64,000 bases of DNA from Megalopta genalis (lineage: Eukaryota > Arthropoda > Insecta > Hymenoptera > Halictidae): contig NW_027476689.1 in NCBI RefSeq assembly GCF_051020955.1, positions 92,460 to 156,459 on the forward strand, written 5' to 3'. The position numbers were made by a program, and so were the translations under genes. Positions 28,349 through 40,100 of this stretch are shown here, in pieces. The notes beneath the pieces were generated by a model. The model saw only the letters and a program-made list of their open reading frames with translations, was not told the DNA's origin and ran no database searches. Within the stretch, counting starts at the first letter, position 1, and every line of letters begins with the position of its first letter.

Positions 28349-30490
28349 ATTTGTTTCGCATGGATTTGAAGCTAACTCCTTGGTTTCGCCTGAAGTTGAA
28401 TCTATATGACTTATATCACAAGTATTTGAAGCTAAATCATTTGTTCGGCATGGATTTGAAACTAAGCCTTCTACGTCGCATTGATTTGAAACTAAATCTT
28501 GTGTATCGCATTGATTTGAAGCTAAGCCTTCGACTTCGCATTGAGTTGAAGCTAAATCATGTGTTTCGCTTGGATTTGAAGCTAACTCGTTTGTTTCGCC
28601 TGCATTGGCAGCTGTTTCATTTACACCGCAAGTATTTGATGCTAAATCATCCGTTTCGCATGGATTTGAAGCTAAGCCTTGTACTTCGCATTGATTTGAA
28701 GCTAAGTCATATGTTTCGCTTGGATTTGAAGCTAACCCGTTTGTTTCGCATGCAGTTGAAGCTATATCATGTATATCACAAGTATTTGTAGCTAAACCAT
28801 TTGTTTCGCATGGATTTGAATCTAAGCCATCTGCTTCGCATTGATTTGAAGCTAAATCATTTGTTACGCATGGGATTGAAGCTACCTGGTTGTTCCTCCA
28901 ACTTTTGAAGCTATATCACTTATATCGCTAGTATTTAAAGCTAAATCATGTGTTTCGCATGGATTTGAAGCTAAGTCGTTCGTTTCGCCTGCAGTTGAAT
29001 CTACATCACTAATATCGCAAGTATTTGAAGCTAAATCATGTGTATCGCGTGGATTTGAAGCTAAGCCTTCTAATTCGCATTGTTTTGAAGCTAAATCATG
29101 TGTTTCGCTTGGATTTGAAGTTGAGCCTTATACTTCGCATTGATTAGAAGCTAAATCATGTGTTTCGCATGGATTGGAAGCTAAATCATGTGTTTTGCAT
29201 GGATTAGAACCTAACTTGTTTGTTTCGCCTGCATTTGACACTATTTCATTTATACCGCAAGTATTTGAAGCTAAATCAATCGTTTGGCATGGATTTGAAG
29301 CTAAGCCTTCTACGTCGCTTTGATTTGAAGACGATTCATGTGTTTCGCATGGATTTGAAACTAACTCTTTTGTTTCGCCTGCATTTGAAGCTGTATCCCT
29401 CATATTCGCAAGCATTTTAAACTAAATCTTTCGTTTCGCATGGATTTGAAGCTAACTAGTTGGTTCGCATGCAGTTAAGCTAATTCACGTTTATCAGAAG
29501 TATCTGAAGCTAAACCTATTTGTTTCGCAAGAATATGTTGCTAATCCATGTGTTTTACATGAATTTGAAGCTAAATCATTTGTTTTGCATGAATTTGAAG
29601 CTAAATCATTTGTTTCACATGCATTTGAAGCTATCCCGTTTGTTTCGCCTGCATTTGAAGCTGTATCCCTTATATTCGCAAGTATTTGAAGCTGAATCAT
29701 TCGTTTCGCATGGATTTGAAGCTAAGCCTTCTAGGTCGCATTGTTTTGCATCTAAATCATTTGTTTCGCATGGATTTGAAGCTAACTCGTTTGTTTCGCC
29801 TGCATTTGAAGTTATATCATTTATATAACAAGTATCTGATGCTAAATCATTTGTTTCGCATGGATTTGAAGCTAAACCTTCTACATCGCATTGATTTGCA
29901 GCTAAATCATGTGTTTCGCATAGATTTGTAGCTAACTCGTTTGTTTGGCCTGCATTTGAAGCTATATCACTTATACCGCAAGTATCTGAAGCTAAATCAA
30001 TTGTTTCGCATGTATTTGAAGCTAAGCCTTCTACTTGGAATTGAAATGAAGCTATATCATTTGCCTCGCATGAATTTGAAGCTAATCCTTCTACCGGGAA
30101 TTGACTTGAAACTACATCATTTGTTTTGCATGGTTTTGAAGCTAACTCATTTGTTTCGCCTGCATTTGGATCTATATCACTTAAATCGCAAGTATTTGAC
30201 CTAAATCAATTGTTTCGAATGGATTTGAAGCTAATTCTTCTACATCGTATTGATTTGAAGACAAATCATGTCTTTCGCCTGGATTTGAAGCTAACTCTTC
30301 TACTTCGCATTGTTTTGAAGCTAAACCATTTGTTTCGCAAGTATTTGAAGCTAAGCCTTCTACTTGGAATTGAAATCAAGCTAAATCATGTGTTTCGCAT
30401 GGATTTGAAGCCAACTCGTTCGTTGCGCATGCTGTTAAATCTGAATAACGTATATCACAAGTATTTGTAGCTAAACCATTTGTTTCGCAT
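28273..30490 (+). repeat. Third partial copy of the large unit
   Basis: About 2.2 kb match 24,791-27,008 at a constant offset of 3,482 bp, and so also match 17,405-19,622 in copy 1. The match breaks at about 30,490, where GAAGCTAAGCCTTC is replaced by GAATCTAAGCCCTG. The copy re-enters the unit part-way through, so it arose from an exchange between non-equivalent positions. Confidence 0.85.
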
Positions 30491-33400
30491 GGATTTGAAT
30501 CTAAGCCCTGTACTTCGATTTGATTTGAAGCTAAATCATTTGTTTCGCACGGATTTGAAGCTAAACCTTCTACATCGCATTGATTTGAAGCTAAATTATG
30601 TATTTCGCTTGGATCTGAAGCTAACTCGTTTGTTTCGTATGCATTTGAAGCTATATCACTTATATTCGCAAGTATTTGAAGCTAAATCATTTGTGTCGCA
30701 TGGATTTGAAGCTAAGTCTTCTACTTCGCATTGATTTGAAGCGAAATCATGTGTTTCGCTTGGATTTGGAGCTAACAAGTTTGTTTCGCATGCAGCTGCA
30801 GCTAAATCAGGTATATCACAATTGTTTGAATCTAAACCATTTGTATCGCATGGATTTGAAGATTAGCCTTCTACTTCGTATTGATTTGAAGTTAAATCAT
30901 GTGATCCGCATGGATTTCAAGCTAAGCTTTCTACGTCGCATTGATTTGCATCTAAATCCCTGTGTTTCGCATGGATATGATGCTAACTCGTTCGTATCGC
31001 CAGCATATGAATCTATATCAATTATATCGCAAGTATTTGAAGCTAAATCATTTGTGTCGCCTGGATTTGAAGCAAAACCTTCATCGCATTGATTTGAAGA
31101 TAAATCATGTGTATCGCATAGATTTGAATCTAAGCCTTCTACTTCGCATTGATTTGAAGCTAAATCATTTGTTTCGGATGGAAATGAAGCTACCTTGTTT
31201 CTTTCGCCTGCATTTGAAGCTATATCACGTATATCGCAAGTATCTGAAATTAATTCATTTTTGTCGCATGGGTTTGAAACTAACTCGTTTGTTTCGCCTG
31301 CAGTTGAAGCTAATTCATGTATATCCGAAGTATTTGGAGCTAAACCATTTGATTCGCATGGATTTGAAGCTAAGCCTTCTACTTCGCATTGATATCAAGC
31401 TAAATCATGTGTTTCGCTTGGATTTGAAGCTAAGCCTTCCGCTTCCCATTGATTAGAAGCTAAATCATTTGTTAAGCATGGATTTGAAGCTGTCTCGTTT
31501 GTTTCGCATGCAGTTGTAGCTAAATAATGTATATCACAAGTATTTGAAGCTAAACCATTTGTTTCGCATGGATTTGAAGCTAAACCTTCTACATCACACT
31601 GATTTGCTGCTAAATCATGTGTTTCGCATGTATTTGATGCTGACTCGTTTGTTGCGCATGCAGTTGATTCTAAATAACGTATATCACAAGTATTTGTAGC
31701 TAAACAATTTGTTTCGCATGGATTTGAATCTAAGCCTTGTCCTTCCAATTGATTTGAAGCTAATTCATGTCTTTCTTATGGATTTGAAGCTAAACCTTCT
31801 ACATCGCATTGATTTGCAGCTAAATCATTTGTTTCGTATGGATTTGAAGCTATCTCCTTTGTTTCGCCTGAATTTGAAACTATATCACTTATGTAGCAAG
31901 TATCTTAACCTAAATCATTTCTTTCGCATGGATTTGAAGCTAATCCCTTTACTGCGCGTTGATTTGAAGCTGAATCATGTGTATCCCATGGATTTTGAAG
32001 CTAACACGTTTGATTCGACCGCATTTGAATCTAAATCACTTATATCCCTAGTGTTTGAAGCTAAATCTCTTGTTTCGCATGGATTTGAAGCTAAAGCTTC
32101 TACATCGCATTGATTTGAATCTAAATTATGTGTTTCGCTTGGATTTGAAGGTAACTAGTTCGTTGCGCATGCAGTTAAATCTAAATAACGTATGTCACAA
32201 GTATGTGTAGCTAAACCATTTGTTTCGCATGGATTTGAATCTAAACCTTCTATATAGCATTGATTTGAAGCTAAACCTTCTACATCTTATTGATTTGAAA
32301 CAAAATCATTTGATTCGCATGGATTTGAAGCTAATCGTTCTACTTCGCATTGATTTGAAGCTAAGTCATGCGTATCGCATGGATTTTCAAGCAAACTCAT
32401 TTGATTCGTGTGCATTTGAAGCTATATTGCTCATATCCCAAGTGTTTGAAGCTATATCATTTTCTTTCGCTTGGATTTGAAGCTAAACCTTCTACATAGC
32501 ATTGATTTGAAGCTTAATCATGTGTTTCGCTTGGATTTGAAGTTGAGCCTTATACTTCGCATTGATTAGAAGCTAAATCATGTGTTTCGCATGGATTGGA
32601 AGCTAAATCATGTGTTTTGCATGGATTAGAACCTAACTTGTTTGTTTCGCCTGCATTTGACACTATTTCATTTATACCGCAAGTATTTGAAGCTAAATCA
32701 ATCGTTTGGCATGGATTTGAAGCTAAGCCTTCTACGTCGCTTTGATTTGAAGACGATTCATGTGTTTCGCATGGATTTGAAACTAACTCTTTTGTTTCGC
32801 CTGCATTTGAAGCTGTATCCCTCATATTCGCAAGCATTTTAAACTAAATCTTTCGTTTCGCATGGATTTGAAGCTAAACCTTCTACATCGCATTGATTTG
32901 CAGCTAAATCATGTGTTTCGCATAGATTTGTAGCTAACTCGTTTGTTTGGCCTGCATTTGAAGCTATATCACTTATACCGCAAGTATCTGAAGCTAAATC
33001 AATTGTTTCGCATGTATTTGAAGCTAAGCCTTCTACTTGGAATTGAAATGAAGCTATATCATTTGTCTCGCATGAATTTGAAGCTAATCCTTCTACCGGG
33101 AATTGACTTGAAACTACATCATTTGTTTTGCATGGTTTTGAAGTTAACTCATTTGTTTCGCCTGCATTTGGATCTATATCACTTAAATCGCAAGTATTTG
33201 ACCTAAATCAATTGTTTCGAATGGATTTGAAGCTAATTCTTCTACATCGTATTGATTTGAAGACAAATCATGTCTTTCGCCTGGATTTGAAGCTAACTCT
33301 TCTACTTCGCATTGTTTTGAAGCTAAACCATTTGTTTCGCAAGTATTTGAAGCTAAGCCTTCTACTTGGAATTGAAATCAAGCTAAATCATGTGTTTCGC

Positions 33401-34586
33401 ATGGATTTGAAGCCAACTCGTTCGTTGCGCATGCTGTTAAATCTGAATAACGTATATCACAAGTATTTGTAGCTAAACCATTTGTTTCGCATGGATTTGA
33501 ATCTAAGCCCTGTACTTCGATTTGATTTGAAGCTAAATCATTTGTTTCGCACGGAATTGAAGCTAAACCTTCTACATCGCATTGATTTGAAGCTAAATTA
33601 TGTATTTCGCTTGGATCTGAAGCTAACTCGTTTTTTTCGTATGCATTTGAAGCTATATCACTTATATTCGCAAGTATTTGAAGCTAAATCATTTGTGTCG
33701 CATGGATTTGAAGCTAAGTCTTCTACTTCGCATTGATTTGAAGCGAAATCATGTGTTTCGCTTGGATTTGGAGCTAACAAGTTTGTTTCGCATGCAGCTG
33801 CAGCTAAATCAGGTATATCACAATTGTTTGAATCTAAACCATTTGTATCGCATGGATTTGAAGATTAGCCTTCTACTTCGTATTGATTTGAAGTTAAATC
33901 ATGTGATCCGCATGGATTTCAAGCTAAGCTTTCTACGTCGCATTGATTTGCATCTAAATCCCTGTGTTTCGCATGGATATGATGCTAACTCGTTCGTATC
34001 GCCAGCATATGAATCTATATCAATTATATCGCAAGTATTTGAAGCTAAATCATTTGTGTCGCCTGGATGTGAAGCAAAACCTTCATCGCATTGATTTGAA
34101 GATAAATCATGTGTATCGCATAGATTTGAATCTAAGCCTTCTACTTCGCATTGATTTGAAGCTAAATCATTTGTTTCGGATGGAAATGAAGCTACCTTGT
34201 TTCTTTCGCCTGCATTTGAAGCTATATCACGTATATCGCAAGTATCTGAAATTAATTCATTTTTGTCGCGTGGGTTTGAAACTAACTCGTTTGTTTCGCC
34301 TGCAGTTGAAGCTAATTCATGTATATCCGAAGTATTTGGAGCTAAACCATTTGATTCGCATGGATTTGAAGCTAAGCCTTCTACTTCGCATTGATATCAA
34401 GCTAAATCATGTGTTTCGCTTGGATTTGAAGCTAAGCCTTCCGCTTCCCATTGATTAGAAGCTAAATCATTTGTTAAGCATGGATTTGAAGCTGTCTCGT
34501 TTGTTTCGCATGCAGTTGTAGCTAAATAATGTATATCACAAGTATTTGAAGCTAAACCATTTGTTTCGCATGGATTTGAAGCTAAA
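29860..34586 (+). repeat. 3,002-bp-offset duplication with mosaic filler
   Basis: Bases 29,860-31,584 recur at 32,862-34,586, offset 3,002 bp, with isolated substitutions such as GAAGTTAACTC for GAAGCTAACTC near 33,150. The filler between them is itself patchwork: about 31,720-32,510 matches 27,070-27,860 (offset 4,651), and about 32,520-32,860 matches 29,100-29,440 (offset 3,422). At least three exchange or conversion events are needed. No gene is supported. Confidence 0.82.
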
Positions 34587-36190
34587 GCTTCTACATCGCA
34601 TTGATTTGAATCTAAATTATGTGTTTAGCTTGGATTTGAAGGTAACTAGTTCGTTGCGCATGCAGTTAAATCTAAATAACGTATGTCACAAGTATGTGTA
34701 GCTAAACCATTTGTTTCGCATGGATTTGAATCTAAACCTTCTATATAGCATTGATTTGAAGCTAAACCTTCTACATCTCATTGATTTGAAACAAAATCAT
34801 TTGATTCGCATGGATTTGAAGCTAATCGTTCTACTTCGCATTGATTTGAAGCTAAGTCATGCGTATCGCATGGATTTTCAAGCAAACTCATTTGATTCGT
34901 GTGCATTTGAAGCTATATTGCTCATATCCCAAGTGTTTGAAGCTATATCATTTTCTTTCGCTTGGATTTGAAGCTAAACCTTCTACATAGCATTGATTTG
35001 AAGCTTAATCATGTGTTTTGCATGGATTTGAAGCTAAACCTTCAACATCGCATTGGATTTGAAGCTAAGCCTTCTACTGCGCATTGATTTGAAGCTAGAT
35101 CATGCGTTTCGCTTGGATTTGAAGTTACCTCGGTTGTTTCGCCTGCATTTGAAACTATTCCATTTATGTCGCAAGTATTTGAAGCTAATTCATTTGTGTC
35201 GCATGGTTTTGATGCTAAGCCGCCTACTTCGCATTGATTTGAAGCTTAGTCATGTTTTTCGCATGGATTTAAAGCTAACTCGTTTGCTTCGCATGCAGTT
35301 GAAGGTAAATCATGTTTATCAAAAGTATCTGATGCTAAACCATTTGTTCCCAAGATTATGATGCTAGTCCATGTGTTTCGCATGAATTTGATGCTTAATC
35401 ATGTTTTTCGCATAGATTTGAAGCTAACTCGTTTGATTCGCCTGCATTTGCTGCTATTTCATTTACACCGAAAGTAATTGAAGCTAATCCATTTGTTTCG
35501 CATGGATTTGAAGCTAACTCCTTGGTTTCGCCTGAAGTTGAATCTATATGACTTATATCACAAGTATTTGAAGCTAAATCATTTGTTCGGCATGGATTTG
35601 AAACTAAGCCTTCTACGTCGCATTGATTTGAAACTAAATCTTGTGTATCGCATTGATTTGAAGCTAAGCCTTCGACTTCGCATTGAGTTGAAGCTAAATC
35701 ATGTGTTTCGCTTGGATTTGAAGCTAACTCGTTTGTTTCGCCTGCATTGGCAGCTATTTCATTTACACCGCAAGTATTTGATGCTAAATCATCCGTTTCG
35801 CATGGATTTGAAGCTAAGCCTTGTACTTCGCATTGATTTGAAGCTAAGTCATATGTTTCGCTTGGATTTGAAGCTAACTCGTTTGTTTCGCATGCAGTTG
35901 AAGCTATATCATGTATATCACAAGTATTTGTAGCTAAACCATTTGTTTCGCATGGATTTGAATCTAAGCCATCTGCTTCGCATTGATTTGAAGCTAAATC
36001 ATTTGTTACGCATGGAATTGAAGCTACCTGGTCGTTCCTCCAACTTTTGAAGCTATATCACTTATATCGCTAGTATTTAAAGCTAAATCATGTGTTTCGC
36101 ATGGATTTGAAGCTAAGTCGTTCGTTTCGCCTGCAGTTGAATCTACATCACTAATATCGCAAGTATTTGAAGCTAAATCATGTGTATCGC
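34560..36190 (+). repeat. Copy of 27.4-29.0 kb
   Basis: About 1.6 kb match 27,418-29,048 at an offset of 7,142 bp, crossing the point where copy 2 of the large unit meets the third copy. That junction therefore existed before this segment was copied, which orders the two events. The match ends at TGTGTATCGC, after which about 36,190-36,480 follow 31,117-31,407 (offset 5,073). Confidence 0.8.
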
Positions 36191-36467
36191 ATAGATCTGA
36201 ATCTAAGCCTTCTACTTCGCATTGATTTGAAGCTAAATCATTTGTTTCGGATGGATATGAAGCTACCTTGTTTCTTTCGCCTGCATTTGAAGCTATATCA
36301 TGTATATCGCAAGTATCTGAAATTAATTCATTTTTGTCGCATGGGTTTGAAACTAACTCGTTTGTTTCGCCTGCAGTTGAAGCTAATTCATGTATATCCG
36401 AAGTATTTGGAGCTATACCATTTGATTCGCATGGATTTGAAGCTAAGCCTTCTACTTCGCATTGATA

Positions 36468-37406
36468 TCAAGCTAAATCATGTGTTTCGCTTGGATTTGA
36501 TGCTGACTCGTTTGTTGCGCATGCAGTTGATTCTAAATAACGTATATCACAAGTATTTGTAGCTAAACCATTTGTTTCGCATGGATTTGAAGCTAAACTT
36601 TCTACATCGCATTGATTTGCAGCTAAATCATTTGTTTCGCATGGATTTGAAGCTATCTCGTTTGTTTCGCCTGCATTTGAAACTATATCACTTACATTGC
36701 AAGTATCTGAAGCTAAATAATTTGTTGCGCATGGATTTGGTGCTAAACCTTCTACATAGCATTGATTTGAAGCTGAATCATTTGTTTTGCATCGAGTTGA
36801 AGCTAACTCGTATGTTTCCCCTGCAGTTGAAACTATATCACTTATGTCGCAAGTATCTAAACCTAAATCATTTGATTCGCATGGATTTGAAGCTAAATCA
36901 TGTGTTTTGCATGGATTTGAAGCTAACTCATTTGATTCTCCTGCATTGGAAGCTATATGACTTATATCGCAAGTATCTGAAGCAAAATCATTGGTTTCGC
37001 GTGGATTTGAAGCTAAACCTTCTACATCACACTGATTTGCTGCTAAATCATGTGTTTCGCATGCATTTGAAGCTGACTCGTTTGTTGCGCATGCAGTTGA
37101 ATCTAAATAACGTATATCACAAGTATTTGTAGCTAAACAATTTGTTTGGCATGGATTTGAATCTAAGCCGTGTACTTCGAATTGAGTTGAAGGTAAATCA
37201 TATGTATCGCATGGATTTGAAGCTAAACCTTCTACATCGCATTGATTTGCAGCTAAATTATGTATTTCGCTTGGATTTGAAGCTAACTCGTTTGTTTCGT
37301 CTGCATTTGAAGCTATATCACTTATATCGCAAGTATCTGATGCTAAATCATTTGTTTCGCATGGATTTGAATCTATCTCGTTTGGTTCGACTGCATTTGA
37401 AGCCAT
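36468..37406 (-). CDS. 312-codon decapeptide ORF, doubtful gene
   Basis: Second-longest minus-strand frame, with the same five decapeptides and about one Cys per ten residues. It begins at ATG in a variant E monomer (IGDMASNAVEP in the related ORF) rather than at any gene-like start. It lies in a different phase from the 38,125-39,393 ORF, and a frameshifting 31-bp monomer separates them, so the two cannot be one exon. Same alternatives: random openness of a 10-codon period, or decayed coding ancestry. Confidence 0.12.
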   Translation of the reverse strand: MASNAVEPNEIDSNPCETNDLASDTCDISDIASNADETNELASNPSEIHNLAANQCDVEGLASNPCDTYDLPSTQFEVHGLDSNPCQTNCLATNTCDIRYLDSTACATNESASNACETHDLAANQCDVEGLASNPRETNDFASDTCDISHIASNAGESNELASNPCKTHDLASNPCESNDLGLDTCDISDIVSTAGETYELASTRCKTNDSASNQCYVEGLAPNPCATNYLASDTCNVSDIVSNAGETNEIASNPCETNDLAANQCDVESLASNPCETNGLATNTCDIRYLESTACATNESASNPSETHDLA

Positions 37407-38124
37407 ATCACCTATATCGCAAGTATCTAATTCTAAATCATTTGTTTCGCATGGATTTGAAGCTAAACCTTCTACATCGCATTGATTTGCAGCTAAATCG
37501 TGTGTTTCGCATGGATTTGAAGCTAATCCTCCTACTTCGCATTGATTTGAAGCTAAGTCATGTGTATCGCATGGATTTTGAAGCTAACTCGTTTGATTCG
37601 TCTGCATTTGAATCTATATCACTTACATCCCAAGTGTTTGAAGGTAAATCATTTGTTTCGCATGGATTTGAAGCTAAACCTACTACATAGCATTGATTTG
37701 AAGATTAATCGTGTGTTTTGCATGGATTTGAGGCTAACTCGTTTGTTTCCCCTGCATTTGAAGCTATATCACTTATATCGCAAGTATCTGATGCTAAATC
37801 ATTTTTTTAGCATGGATTTGAAGCTAAACCTTCTACATAGCATTGATTTGAAGCTAAACCTTCTACATCGCATTGATTTGAAGCTAAATTAAGTATTTCG
37901 CTTGGATTTGAATCTACCTCGTTTGTTCCTCCAGCTTTTGAAACTATATCACTTATATCGGAAGTATTTGAAGCAAAATCATATGTGTCGTATGGATTTG
38001 AAGCTGAACCTTCTACATCGTAATGATTTGTAGCTAAATCTAGTGTATCGCATGGTTTTGAAGCTAAACCTTCTACATCGCATTGATTTGCAGCTAAATC
38101 ATGTGTTTCGCATGGATTTGAAGC

Positions 38125-39393
38125 TTAGCCTTCTACATCGCATTGATTTGAAGCTAAATCTAGTGTATCGCATGGTTTTGAAACTAAACCTTCTACATCG
38201 CATTGAGTTGAAGCTAAATCTAGTGTATCGCATGATTTTGAAGCTAAACCTTCTACATCGCATTGATTTGCATCTAAATCATGTGTTTCGCATGGATTTG
38301 AAGCTAACTCGTTTGTTTTGCATGCAGTTGAAGCTATATCACTTATATCGCAAGCATCTGAAGCTAAATCATTTGTTTCCCATGGATTTGAAGCTACACC
38401 TTCTACATCGCATTGATTTGTAGCTAAATCATGTGTTTTGCTTGGATTTGAAGCTAACTCGTTTGTTTCGCCTGCATTTGAAGCTATATCACTTATATAA
38501 CAAGTATCTGATGCTAAATCATTTGTTTCGCATGGATTTGAAGCTAAACCTTCTACATCGCATTGATTTGCAGCTAAATCATGTGTTTCGCATAGATTTG
38601 TAGCTAACTCGTTTGTTTCGCCTGCATTTGAAGCTATATCACTTATATAACAAGTATCTGATGCTAAATCATTTGTTTCGCATGGATTTGAAGCTAAACC
38701 TTCTACATCGCGTTGATTTGAAGCTAAATCATGTGTTTCGCATGTATTTGAAGCTGACTCGTTTGTTGCGCATGCAGTTGAATCTAAATAATGTATATCA
38801 CAAGTATTTGTATCTAAACCATTTGTTTCGCATGGATTTGAATCTAAGCCTTGTACTTCGAGTTGGTTTGAAGCTAAATCATGTGTTTTGCATGGATTTG
38901 AAGCTAACTCGTTTTTATCCCCTGAATTTGAAGCTATATCACTTATATAGCAACTATCTGGTGCTAAATTATTTGTTTCGCATGGATTGGAATCTAAACC
39001 TTCTATATCGCATTGATTTGTAGCTAAATCATGTGTTTTGCATGGATTTGAAGCTAACTCGTTTGTTTCCCCTGAATTTGAAGCTATATCACTTATATAA
39101 CAAGTATCTGATGCGAAATCATTTGTTTCGCATGGATTTGAATCTATCTCGTTTGGTTCGACTGCATTTGAAGCCATATCACCTATATCGCAAGTATCTA
39201 ATTCTAAATCATTTGTTTCGCATGGATTTGAAGCTAAACCTTCTACATCGCATTGATTTGCAGCTAAATCGTGTGTTTCGCATGGATTTGAAGCTAATCC
39301 TCCTACTTCGCATTGATTTGAAGCTAAATCATGTGTATCGCGTGGATTTTGAAGCTCACTCGTGTGATTAGTCTGCATTTGAATCTCTATCAC
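38125..39393 (-). CDS. Longest ORF: 422-codon decapeptide repeat, doubtful gene
   Basis: The longest ATG-to-stop frame in the window. After about 18 residues in a different register it becomes a run of decapeptides with pattern S-N-x-C-[ED]-x-x-[DEG]-[LI]-A, in the cycle SNPCETNDLA, SDTCDISDIA, SNAGETNELA, SNPCETHDLA, SNQCDVEGLA. It is acidic, Cys-rich, and has no signal peptide, membrane segment or recognised domain. The start Met lies beyond a 31-bp monomer near 39,350 that shifts the frame, so the N-terminus is accidental. It ends at an in-frame stop made by the common variant GAAGCTTAGCC. No promoter, splice structure or flanking gene is evident. It may be satellite translation, or a fragment of a repeat-protein gene from which the satellite arose. 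I do not recognise a family. Confidence 0.15.
   Translation of the reverse strand: MIEIQMQTNHTSELQNPRDTHDLASNQCEVGGLASNPCETHDLAANQCDVEGLASNPCETNDLELDTCDIGDMASNAVEPNEIDSNPCETNDFASDTCYISDIASNSGETNELASNPCKTHDLATNQCDIEGLDSNPCETNNLAPDSCYISDIASNSGDKNELASNPCKTHDLASNQLEVQGLDSNPCETNGLDTNTCDIHYLDSTACATNESASNTCETHDLASNQRDVEGLASNPCETNDLASDTCYISDIASNAGETNELATNLCETHDLAANQCDVEGLASNPCETNDLASDTCYISDIASNAGETNELASNPSKTHDLATNQCDVEGVASNPWETNDLASDACDISDIASTACKTNELASNPCETHDLDANQCDVEGLASKSCDTLDLASTQCDVEGLVSKPCDTLDLASNQCDVEG
38477..38626 (+). repeat. Canonical 150-bp pentamer (type example)
   Basis: A clean higher-order unit that can serve as reference: E 38,477-38,506, A 38,507-38,536, B 38,537-38,566, C 38,567-38,596, D 38,597-38,626, each exactly 30 bp. 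The next unit starts at 38,627 with the same order. On the minus strand the five monomers read as decapeptides SNTCYISDIA, SDPCETNDLA-like, SNQCDVEGLA, SNPCETHDLA-like and SNAGETNELA-like. On the plus strand they read LKLxxLxRxx. This unit shows why ORF prediction is unreliable here: two opposed frames are open across nearly all of it. Confidence 0.85.
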
Positions 39394-40100
39394 TTATACC
39401 ACAAGTGTTTGAAGCTAAATCATTTGTTTCGCATGTATTTGAATGTAAACGTTCTACATCGCATTGATTTGAAGCTAAATAATGTGTTTCGCATGGATTT
39501 GAAGCTAACTCATTTGACTCTCCTGCATTTGAAGCTATATCACTTATATCGCAAGTATCTGAAGCAAAACCATTGGTTTCGCGTGGATTTGAAGCTAAAC
39601 CTTCTACATCACACTGATTTGCTGCTAAATCATTTGTTTCGCATGGATTTGAAGCTAACTCGTTCGTTGCGCATGCTGTTAAATCTAAATAGAGTATATC
39701 ACAAGTATTTGTAGCTAAACCATTTGTTTCGCATGGATTTGAATCTAAGCCCTGTACTTCGATTTGATTTGAAGCCTAATCATCTGTTTCGCACGGATTT
39801 GAAGCTAAACCTTCTACATCGCATTGATTTGAAGCCAAGTCATGAGTTTCACATGGTTTTGGAGCTAACTCGTTTGCTTCCCCTGCATTTGAAGCTATAT
39901 CACGTATATCGCAATTATTTGAAGAAAAATCATTTGTTTCGCATGGATTTGAAGCTATCTCGTTTCTTTCGCCTGCAGTTGAATCTATATCACTTATATC
40001 GCAAGTATTTGAAGCTAAATCATGTGTTTCGCATGGATTTGAAGCTAACTCGTTTGTTTCGCATGCAGTTGTAGCTAAATAATGTATATCACTAGTATTT

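Larger units (their letters stand above)
36191..40100 (+). repeat. Most regular pentameric satellite
   Basis: Here the A-B-C-D-E order is best kept, with few skipped monomers. Consequently the minus-strand frame stays open longest: 312 codons at 36,468-37,406 and 422 codons at 38,125-39,393. The two ORFs are in different phases and are separated by a 31-bp monomer near 37,570, so they are not one frame. Bases 37,560-37,690 resemble 14,117-14,247, and 38,043-38,300 resemble 16,438-16,640, so this block is a diverged relative of the large unit. Confidence 0.75.

Noticed and set aside
38125..39393. Similarity of the minus-strand decapeptides to pentapeptide-repeat proteins (A-N/D-L-x-x)
   Set aside because: NDLAS and NPCET could be read as two five-residue steps, but the small residue expected two before the central Leu is Asn, and the D-type unit places Gly at a core position. 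Period alone is not enough.
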